Virus record (IMG/VR): IMGVR_UViG_3300031857_000813
Span: 1-32,511 of that record
DNA length: 32,511 nt
Reading direction: 5' to 3' (one strand)
DNA from: a virus
The position numbers were made by a program, and so were the translations under genes. Of the stretch, positions 7,997 to 13,707 are shown piece by piece. The notes below the pieces were generated by a model. That model did no database searches. It saw nothing but the letters and a program-made list of their open reading frames with translations, and was not told the origin of the DNA. Position 1 is the first letter of the stretch, and every line of letters begins with the position of its first letter.

Positions 7997-9760
7997 TTAA
8001 TCTGGTGTAATTGTAAGTATTGATGAAAGCGGTTGTTGTTGTGGTATCGTACCACTTGTTGTAGCAGTAACATTGCTATTATTAATAAATGATGATAATA
8101 GTGATTCATCATCTGCTTCAAATGCTACACCTGTTCTGACGTTCTCACTTATTCTAACCCAAATAGCACCATCAAAACGGAACAGTTGTTGCGGTAGATA
8201 GTCTATTCGTAATACATATTGACCTGTAGTTGGATTAGGTGGAAACTCAATAGCTGATGTTACAGGTTCTCCGTTCGGAGCTTCGCCTGTACCAACTAAG
8301 TAACCTTCTAAGTAACCAAATCCTGTTGGACTACTTCTAACAATAAATCTAAATCGTGGATCACAGTCAGCACGGAAATCCATATCAGGTGTTAATTGTG
8401 TTGTATCAAAATTAGGCTGCTCAGGATCAGCATCAGCAAAAGCATATGTATTATCTGATGTACCAAACGGTACTGAAACAGGACCAAAAGCTTTAACTGC
8501 TAAAACAATATCAGGCTCAACTGCTCCTGATCCAGTGTCTGTTAATTCAGGTGCTATCTCTGCTAATTCTAAACTCATTTGTATAAATGCTCTAATTGCG
8601 TCATTGTCACCCACTTGTTCTTGTAAATTAGCTAGTGCTGCTGCACTTATTCGTATGATAGGACTAGGACTAAAGCCAGCTGGCTGAACAATTTCTAAAG
8701 AACCTAATGCTAATTCAGGATCACCATTGCGAATAATTAAACTAACAGGTGGTGCAGGTTGATCGGCTTCAGTAGGTAAAATGTATAATTGTGATCTGTC
8801 ATAACCTGTTTTAGGTACAACACGTTTTGCTTCAGCAATTGCCGCATCATTGATTTGTATGTTTTTATTGTACCTACTAATTATGTCTTTCAAGTTATCA
8901 GCAGTATCACGTTCCCAATATAATTCATAATAATTTGTATTTGTCACAGGTGTTCCTGCAGGAGTTAATTGTGTAGTTACATATGTTTTTCCGTCTTTTG
9001 TTACTGTAGTGCCAATAGGGTATTCTTTAGTTTGTGACCAAGCTACACCCTGACAAGGAATACCAGCAGGTACTTCTTTTACTGGAGTCCAGTTTGTGTC
9101 ACCATAAGTCACAACATAACCAGGTACATACGTTTTAGTCTTATCCCAATCACCTAAGTAATTTTCTTTATTAATTGGTTGCTCAAGTATGTCACTGAAT
9201 TCTTGACTATCAACTAATGGCTCGCACTTAATGCGCCATAAGTGTGGATACCATGTTTGACTAAAGCCCTCACTTGCATAGTTCGCATCCGTAATTTGGT
9301 AGTATCTGCGTAACCCCACAGGTATGGTGTCATTCAGTGGGTGATAATCTGTCAAATGAGGTAGTTCTAGTACATCACCAACCATCAACTTACGACCCAT
9401 TAGATCAATCATTGTGTTGTAATGAACTGTTATAAAAATTATATCATTATTTAAAAACAATCCAAATTGACTTAAATCAAAGTCTAGATTCTGTACATTA
9501 TAATGCCCACGAATTCTGTAAATGTCAGGGGCGTATTTTCTGTCACGGTTTTCTAGGAATAATAAATCCTGTATATTCAGAGGATCTAGATTATTGTATT
9601 GAGGTTGAGTAAAATCTTTACTTGGACCTTGATCCGCAGGCCCTAAATACTTGTGTATGTATAGGTCTGTTCCACCCACAGTGAACATTTCATTGATGGT
9701 TCTGTCCAAAAACTTATAGTCTTGGGTCTTTTCTGGACGGTAAAGGCTGAGGCGCGGCAT
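7997..9760 (-). CDS. 14: Neck protein, gp14-like, with tandem insert modules
   Basis: 587 residues. The first ~195 residues resemble T4-like gp14: YRIRGHYNVQNLDFDLSQFG, then KLMVGDVLELPHLTDY and LRRYYQITDANYASEGFSQT (T4 has an equivalent 'GD-I/L-x-F/L-P...' and '..R KIT..' region). With gp13 it forms the neck sealing the filled head and joining it to the tail. Residues 205-236 and 241-282 are two tandem ~40-residue copies of W..TK.Y..G..V...G, reminiscent of carbohydrate-binding type 5/12 domains. The C-terminal ~300 residues are beta-rich and acidic and end in a 'LFRFDGAIWVRI' module. T4 gp14 is 256 residues, so more than half is extra. AGGAA precedes the start. First gene of the minus-strand block. 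The gp14 call is a moderate-confidence motif match supported by neighbouring gp15. Confidence 0.65.
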   Translation of the reverse strand: MPRLSLYRPEKTQDYKFLDRTINEMFTVGGTDLYIHKYLGPADQGPSKDFTQPQYNNLDPLNIQDLLFLENRDRKYAPDIYRIRGHYNVQNLDFDLSQFGLFLNNDIIFITVHYNTMIDLMGRKLMVGDVLELPHLTDYHPLNDTIPVGLRRYYQITDANYASEGFSQTWYPHLWRIKCEPLVDSQEFSDILEQPINKENYLGDWDKTKTYVPGYVVTYGDTNWTPVKEVPAGIPCQGVAWSQTKEYPIGTTVTKDGKTYVTTQLTPAGTPVTNTNYYELYWERDTADNLKDIISRYNKNIQINDAAIAEAKRVVPKTGYDRSQLYILPTEADQPAPPVSLIIRNGDPELALGSLEIVQPAGFSPSPIIRISAAALANLQEQVGDNDAIRAFIQMSLELAEIAPELTDTGSGAVEPDIVLAVKAFGPVSVPFGTSDNTYAFADADPEQPNFDTTQLTPDMDFRADCDPRFRFIVRSSPTGFGYLEGYLVGTGEAPNGEPVTSAIEFPPNPTTGQYVLRIDYLPQQLFRFDGAIWVRISENVRTGVAFEADDESLLSSFINNSNVTATTSGTIPQQQPLSSILTITPD

Positions 9761-9782
9761 GTTATTTTTCCTGTTCTAATAC

Positions 9783-9790
9783 TATTTAGT
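9783..9790 (-). promoter_or_regulatory. Late-promoter-like ACTAAATA for the gp14-gp15-Nudix block
   Basis: Minus-strand ACTAAATA with its end 22 bases before the gp14 ATG; the leader would carry the AGGAA site. It is the only candidate promoter for the minus block in the 122-base divergent gap 9761-9882. Confidence 0.4.
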
Positions 9791-9825
9791 CATAAATCCG
9801 TTGTCTAAATGACAATTCCAAAAGG

Positions 9826-9854
9826 TTGTAATTAAATACAGGGTATGCTATAAT
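9826..9854 (+). promoter_or_regulatory. Sigma70-type promoter with extended -10
   Basis: TTGTAA at 9826-9831, a 17-base spacer, and a perfect TATAAT at 9849-9854 preceded by TG at 9846-9847. Expected start is near 9861, ahead of TAGGAG (9871-9876) and the ATG at 9883. ATTAAATA at 9831-9838 in the spacer could be a second, late-type site. This is the best host-type promoter in the window. Confidence 0.75.
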
Positions 9855-9882
9855 AGCAGTTCGTTAATAATAGGAGCAAAGC

Positions 9883-11082
9883 ATGTCCCGTAAGTCTAAG
9901 AATTCAGATCATGCAATGATCAAAGCACTTAATCCCAAAGACCCTGATACAAAATACACAGGGGAAGAGCCATTTTTTGCGGTACAACCCGATAGTGAAT
10001 TTCGTACTAGTGCAATGGCTAGGGCGTTCAGTTGGTACACAAGATTCTATGGTCGTAAAGAAGCCAAAGACTTACTAATTCAATATCTAGAACTTAATGA
10101 CCGTAAGGCAGATGCTAAGGTGATGGCAAAAGCACCTGAAAGTGAGATTTTAGGTACATATGGTTGGCTAGCACGTATGACATTGCGTGGACTACAACTA
10201 ACTGAGCATGAAGAAATGTCATTGCAAAATGAAATTACTAGGTTAATGACCTGTGTACATAAGCCTGAAACAGTTTTTAAATCTAATCTTACTCCTCAAG
10301 AAGTAGAAGTAGAAGTAGAAAAAGAAACTACTAATCGTCCTAATGTGCAAGAAATTATGCGTGAAAAAGCACGTGAGGCAACAGGGGAAATCATTGGACT
10401 GTTTGATGATTTTATTCAGGCTGGATTGAAGGGTAGTCTGCCAGGCAAACCCATTGATATTCTGTCAAAGCATAACATTCTTCCACAACATATCCCTATT
10501 ATTCTTGACGTTTGGAAGAAAGAACTTAATGAATGGTATGAAGTGCAAGAAGGTAAAGACCCACAACTTGTAGAGGGCTACAGTCAGTTCGGCAAGGTAC
10601 AAGTGAAAAATATGATTAAGGCTATTGAGCAAGTTATTAGTGACCTCAATAGTTATATCAGCATCAAAAAAGCAAGCAAGACACCTCGTAAGCGCAAGCC
10701 GGTGCCAGTAGAGAAGATTGTTAGCAAACTCAAGTATCTCAAAGAGTTTAAAGACGCTGCGGCTAAACTTGATTTGGTTAGCGTACATCCAACAAAGCTA
10801 CATGGTGCAAGTGAAGCATGGGTGTATGATACTGCAAAGCGCAAACTGCATCACTACATTGCCGATCAATACAGTCAGACATTTACTGTAAAAGGTAATA
10901 CTATCATTGGCTTTGATACAGGCAAGAGTGAGATTAAAACATTACGTAAGCCAGGTGAGCAACTTAAAGAAATTATGGGAAGTAAGCCCGCAGCACGTAA
11001 ATTCTTTGAGGGTATTAAAGCAACTGCGACTGTACCAAACGGTAGGTTTAACGAAAATATGCTAATACTGAAGGCATTCTAA
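9883..11082 (+). CDS. Conserved-looking phage protein, function unknown
   Basis: 399 residues, not recognised. The N-terminal ~130 residues are helical and basic/aromatic (MARAFSWYTRFYGRKEAKDL). Residues ~138-160 hold an acidic run (VEVEVEKETT). Residues ~265-285 are strongly basic (KKASKTPRKRKPV). The last ~100 residues form a compact-looking unit (WVYDTAKRKLHHYIAD, FTVKGNTIIGFD, then PGEQLKEIMG). The basic patch could bind nucleic acid, but no catalytic motif is evident. TAGGAG precedes the ATG at 6-base spacing and the stop overlaps the next start by one base (TAATG). It is first in an operon with a small ORF and a MazG-like enzyme, behind a sigma70-type promoter, which suggests an early or middle non-virion role. 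Confidence 0.85.
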   Translation: MSRKSKNSDHAMIKALNPKDPDTKYTGEEPFFAVQPDSEFRTSAMARAFSWYTRFYGRKEAKDLLIQYLELNDRKADAKVMAKAPESEILGTYGWLARMTLRGLQLTEHEEMSLQNEITRLMTCVHKPETVFKSNLTPQEVEVEVEKETTNRPNVQEIMREKAREATGEIIGLFDDFIQAGLKGSLPGKPIDILSKHNILPQHIPIILDVWKKELNEWYEVQEGKDPQLVEGYSQFGKVQVKNMIKAIEQVISDLNSYISIKKASKTPRKRKPVPVEKIVSKLKYLKEFKDAAAKLDLVSVHPTKLHGASEAWVYDTAKRKLHHYIADQYSQTFTVKGNTIIGFDTGKSEIKTLRKPGEQLKEIMGSKPAARKFFEGIKATATVPNGRFNENMLILKAF

Positions 11083-11303
11083 TGAACGAACGAATTAGAG
11101 AATTATACTATGAGTGTCAGGATGAAAGTCAAAGCACCGAGCAATGCTATCAAAAGTTCGCCGAGTTGATTGTGAAAGATTGTCTATCCATTGCGAGACT
11201 ACAGCGAAATAATATGCAATTCCTTGCATCAAACCCACCACAATCTGCTGCGGCATATGATATAGAACGAAATATTATGAATCATTTTGGAGTTGAGGAA
11301 TGA
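11082..11303 (+). CDS. Small conserved ORF of the 'MNERIRELYYE' type
   Basis: 73 residues, soluble, helical and acidic. The layout MNERIRELYYE...KFAELIVKDC...HFGVEE matches a small ORF I recall as recurrent in marine T4-like phages ('MNERIKELAEQA...KFAELIV...IKEHFGV'), whose function is not known. It overlaps the upstream gene by one base (TAATG) and the downstream MazG gene by four (ATGA), so its translation is almost certainly coupled. No zinc or catalytic motif. Confidence 0.8.
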   Translation: MNERIRELYYECQDESQSTEQCYQKFAELIVKDCLSIARLQRNNMQFLASNPPQSAAAYDIERNIMNHFGVEE

Positions 11304-11746
11304 ATATTGATTTAAACAAATACCAACACTTTGTAGAAAAAGTTACTAGTCAACCAAGTAATGATTTGACTACTTTTATGTCAACACTTGATAGACTAGA
11401 TGCAAACTATGAATTAGATTTAAATGATGGACAAATGAAACATGGTCCTGACGTTAATCTCCCACTACTTATTACAGCATGTATGGGTCTAGCAGCAGAA
11501 TCAGGTGAGTTCATTGAAATCCCTAAGAAAATTATCTTTCAAGGTAAGGCACTTACTGATGAAAACGTCCATCACATGAAACGTGAACTAGGTGATATCA
11601 TGTGGTACTGGGTAAATGCCTGTAGGGCACTTCAGTTAGACCCAAATGAAGTCATTGCTGAGAATGTCAGAAAGCTAGAATCAAGATATCCAGGTGGTAG
11701 CTTTGATGCATACTACAGTGAGAACAGAAAAGATAATGATCTTTAA
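11300..11746 (+). CDS. MazG-like nucleotide pyrophosphohydrolase
   Basis: 148 residues with the all-alpha NTP-PPase motifs: ExxE at 67-70 (GLAAESGEFIE) and ExxD at 96-99 (MKRELGDIMWYW). These glutamates and aspartate hold the Mg ions that activate water for cleavage of NTPs to NMP and pyrophosphate. The C-terminal VRKLESRYPGGSFDAYYS is typical of phage MazG proteins. Aquatic phages often carry one, proposed to act on (p)ppGpp or dNTP pools; the substrate is not deducible here. The start lies inside the ATGA overlap with the preceding gene. It is the last gene before the hairpin at 11756-11780. Confidence 0.88.
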   Translation: MNIDLNKYQHFVEKVTSQPSNDLTTFMSTLDRLDANYELDLNDGQMKHGPDVNLPLLITACMGLAAESGEFIEIPKKIIFQGKALTDENVHHMKRELGDIMWYWVNACRALQLDPNEVIAENVRKLESRYPGGSFDAYYSENRKDNDL

Positions 11747-11755
11747 TTAACCCTT

Positions 11756-11787
11756 CCCCAGATAAATATAGTATCTGGGGAATTTTT
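11756..11787 (+). terminator. Hairpin with T-run: terminator and likely gp13 RBS mask
   Basis: A 9-bp perfect stem CCCCAGATA (11756-11764) / TATCTGGGG (11772-11780) with loop AATATAG, followed by AATTTTT running into the gp13 ATG at 11788. The only Shine-Dalgarno-like sequence for gp13, GGGGA (11777-11781), lies in or next to the right arm. Readthrough RNA from the MazG operon can form it; RNA started at the late promoter inside it cannot. Confidence 0.7.
11761..11768 (+). promoter_or_regulatory. T4-like late promoter, GATAAATA, inside the hairpin
   Basis: GATAAATA followed by T. The predicted start (six bases beyond) is near 11774, within the right arm of the hairpin, leaving a leader of about 14 bases before the gp13 ATG at 11788. 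Confidence 0.6.
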
Positions 11788-12552
11788 ATGCCAATATCAC
11801 AAAGTTTACAGCAATTAAAAGACGAATTATTTAAAAACTTACGTTATCGTTTGGGTGACGGAATAGTAGATGTAGAACTGGATCCTGAACACTACGAAGC
11901 AGCCTATCAATATGCAATTAAAGTTTATCGTCAACGTGCGCAGAACGCTACGATAGAGTCCTATACTCTATTTGAAATACATAAAAATACAAACGTTTAT
12001 ACTTTACCGGATGAGTTTATCAATGTTAGACAGTTGTTTCGTAGAACTGTTGGACTTGAGACAGGTCCATCTTCTAGTAGCTTTGATCCTTTTAGTAGTG
12101 CTATATTAAACACATACCTACTTAACTACAATTATGCAGGTGGTTTAGCAACATACGATTTTTATGCAGGATATATAGAATTAGCAGCACGTATGTTCGG
12201 TGGATATGTAATTTACACATTTAACCCTGTAACTAAAGAATTACGTATCGTGCGTGATCCAAAAGGTTCAGGTGAAAAAGTTTTAATTTGGGCTGACATT
12301 CAAAGACCTGAGATAGAACTATTGCAAGATCCGGGAGCAGGAGTTTGGATTGGTGATTGGACACTTGCGCAGTTAAAGAGTATCTTAGGTGAAGCACGTG
12401 AAAAGTTTGCAAGCATTGCAGGACCAGCTGGTGGCACAACATTAAATGGTACTGCTCTCAAAGCAGAAGCAAAAGCGTCACAAGATCAACTTATTGAGGA
12501 TTTGCGTAGATACGTAGATTATAGCCAACCGTTAACTTGGATACAAGGTTAA
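11788..12552 (+). CDS. 13: Neck protein gp13-like
   Basis: 254 residues following the T4 gp13 plan: an N-terminal 'LK..L...LG..I..VEL....Y..A...A...Y' helix pair (LKDELFKNLRYRLGDGIVDV, ELDPEHYEAAYQYAIKVYRQ), a central strand region with LPDEFINVRQLFR, then WADIQRPEIELL, and a C-terminal helical part with a GTTLNGTALKAEAKAS segment equal to T4 'PGGVTIDGQRLIEEA'. gp13 sits on the portal side of the neck with gp14 and closes the DNA exit after packaging. T4 gp13 is 309 residues. The start ATG follows GGGGA and a T-run within the late-promoter hairpin. In this genome it is on the strand opposite to gp14 and gp15. Confidence 0.82.
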   Translation: MPISQSLQQLKDELFKNLRYRLGDGIVDVELDPEHYEAAYQYAIKVYRQRAQNATIESYTLFEIHKNTNVYTLPDEFINVRQLFRRTVGLETGPSSSSFDPFSSAILNTYLLNYNYAGGLATYDFYAGYIELAARMFGGYVIYTFNPVTKELRIVRDPKGSGEKVLIWADIQRPEIELLQDPGAGVWIGDWTLAQLKSILGEAREKFASIAGPAGGTTLNGTALKAEAKASQDQLIEDLRRYVDYSQPLTWIQG

Positions 12553-12584
12553 CCTTTAACTTATGAAATATTTCTTTATTGTAA

Positions 12585-12590
12585 TATAAT
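12585..12590 (+). promoter_or_regulatory. -10 box TATAAT before dNMP kinase
   Basis: Perfect TATAAT 18 bases before the dNMP kinase ATG at 12609; the -35 region (TTATGA at 18-base spacing) is poor, so an activator or low strength is likely. No ATAAATA motif occurs in this 56-base gap. Confidence 0.45.
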
Positions 12591-12608
12591 ATGTTACAAG
12601 GAGATAAA

Positions 12609-13244
12609 ATGCTAGTAAGCGTTACTGGATTCATCGGATCAGGCAAAGATACTATTGCCGACTACCTCATCACAGAACACGGATTCAAAAAAGAAAGTTG
12701 GGCTGGCAGTCTTAAAGACGCAGTATCACACATCTTTGGTTGGGAACGTGAATTACTTGAAGGCACTACAAAATATAGCCGTGAATGGCGTGAACAAGTT
12801 GATCTTTGGTGGAGTGAGCGATTAGGAATTGAGAAACTTAGTCCACGCTGGGTCTTACAACAGTGGGGAACTGAAGTAGGCCGTCAAAGCTTTCATAACG
12901 ATATTTGGATAGCAAGTTTAGAAAATAAATTGCGTCAAAGTAGGGATGATATTGTTATTACTGACACACGTTTTGCTAATGAAATGGAAGCTATTAAAAG
13001 ACTTGGTGGCATAACAATTAGAGTACATCGTGGACCTAAACCTGACTGGTATGATGATGCTATATCAGTTAATAAAGGACCTAGGCATATTGGTTGGTCA
13101 CTAAGCAAAGATAGACTTGGGAAATTAGGAATACACCCTAGCGAATATAGCAGTGTAGGACTAGATTTTGATCATGAAATACATAATGACAGCACAATTG
13201 ACGATTTATTTGACTGTGTTAAACACATGCTCAATTTGCCTTAA
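12609..13244 (+). CDS. 1: Deoxynucleoside monophosphate kinase (T4 gp1-like)
   Basis: 211 residues from the ATG at 12609, chosen over an in-frame ATG at 12591 because AAGGAG (12598-12603) lies 5 bases before it and the upstream ATG sits directly after the -10 box. The P-loop is GFIGSGKDT at residues 7-15, as in T4 gp1 (GVKRSGKDT). Further matches are LSPRWVLQQWGTEVGRQ, the DTRFANEMEAIKRLGG segment (T4 DTRQDHEMDAARAMGA) and the terminal IHNDSTIDDLF (T4 ITNDGSLEELF). The enzyme phosphorylates dNMPs to dNDPs in the cytoplasm to feed phage DNA synthesis. It ends three bases inside a convergent HNH-like gene. A nucleotide-metabolism gene placed between gp13 and gp18. Confidence 0.88.
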   Translation: MLVSVTGFIGSGKDTIADYLITEHGFKKESWAGSLKDAVSHIFGWERELLEGTTKYSREWREQVDLWWSERLGIEKLSPRWVLQQWGTEVGRQSFHNDIWIASLENKLRQSRDDIVITDTRFANEMEAIKRLGGITIRVHRGPKPDWYDDAISVNKGPRHIGWSLSKDRLGKLGIHPSEYSSVGLDFDHEIHNDSTIDDLFDCVKHMLNLP

Positions 13245-13585
13245 TCGACTTCTAAATCCCCACGTTTCCAAATAGTTTCTCTACGTTTGACTATTTCCAC
13301 ACAATTTAAACATACTGTACGTAGATTAAATAGGTCTACGTTGTTTAAATTTCCGTCAATGTGAAATACTAATAACTGACTATCGTAGAGTTTTTTAAAC
13401 CCGCATATATCACATGTGGGTTTTTTCTTGTACCCTACTAGCTTCCATTTGGGCTGCTGCGGAGTTAGCTTTTTATTCTTTCTCCTGCATTCCTCACACT
13501 TGCTTCTGTAATGTCTGACACCATCCCTGTAATAATTTGCAGCACATGGGTTTTTATTACAAACTTTACAAATAGGTCTTTTCAT
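13241..13585 (-). CDS. HNH-like zinc-binding protein
   Basis: 114 residues from the ATG at 13585; a TTG at 13603 would add six residues but would lie upstream of the promoter. There are four CxxC pairs: C6/C9, C30/C33, C58/C61 and C92/C95. The second half, CDICGF...VFHIDGN...NLRTVCLNC, follows the HNH fold (H75, D77, N79, N87), but the usual His after the last CxxC is replaced (CLNCVE), so nuclease activity is uncertain. Small HNH-like proteins of this type are common in aquatic phages as homing-type or free-standing nucleases. It is divergent from the sheath gene, convergent with dNMP kinase (4-base overlap), and has a perfect TATAAATA 5 bases before its ATG. Confidence 0.7.
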   Translation of the reverse strand: MKRPICKVCNKNPCAANYYRDGVRHYRSKCEECRRKNKKLTPQQPKWKLVGYKKKPTCDICGFKKLYDSQLLVFHIDGNLNNVDLFNLRTVCLNCVEIVKRRETIWKRGDLEVD

Positions 13586-13590
13586 ATTCT

Positions 13591-13598
13591 TATTTATA
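13591..13598 (-). promoter_or_regulatory. Perfect T4 late octamer TATAAATA
   Basis: Minus strand, 8 of 8 match to the T4 late consensus, ending 5 bases before the HNH-like ATG at 13585. T4 geometry puts the start on the A of the ATG. A 7-bp hairpin (13602-13608 / 13613-13619, AACTCTT / AAGAGTT) lies just upstream. Confidence 0.6.
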
Positions 13599-13646
13599 GC
13601 CAACTCTTCCCAAAGAGTTCACAGAACCGTAAATTCTAGAAAATTT

Positions 13647-13654
13647 AATAAATA
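13647..13654 (+). promoter_or_regulatory. Late promoter AATAAATA for tail sheath
   Basis: AATAAATA overlapping a TATAAT (13653-13658), 53 bases before the gp18 ATG. AAAGGAA (13694-13700) is the ribosome binding site. GGG..CCC (13666-13677) could form a small leader stem. Confidence 0.5.
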
Positions 13655-13707
13655 TAATTATACTAGGGAGTTAACCCTCAAAATCATAACATTAAAGGAA
13701 ATATAAA

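Noticed and set aside
9761-9882. Possible small RNA or tRNA in the divergent gap
   Set aside because: No cloverleaf or stable hairpin was found; the gap is explained by two opposing promoters and ribosome binding sites.
12591-12608. Upstream ATG start for dNMP kinase
   Set aside because: It lies immediately after TATAAT with no ribosome binding site, while the ATG at 12609 has AAGGAG at ideal spacing and begins the family's first strand.
13586-13603. TTG start extending the HNH-like protein by six residues
   Set aside because: The extension is made of the late promoter octamer itself; the ATG at 13585 is the better start.
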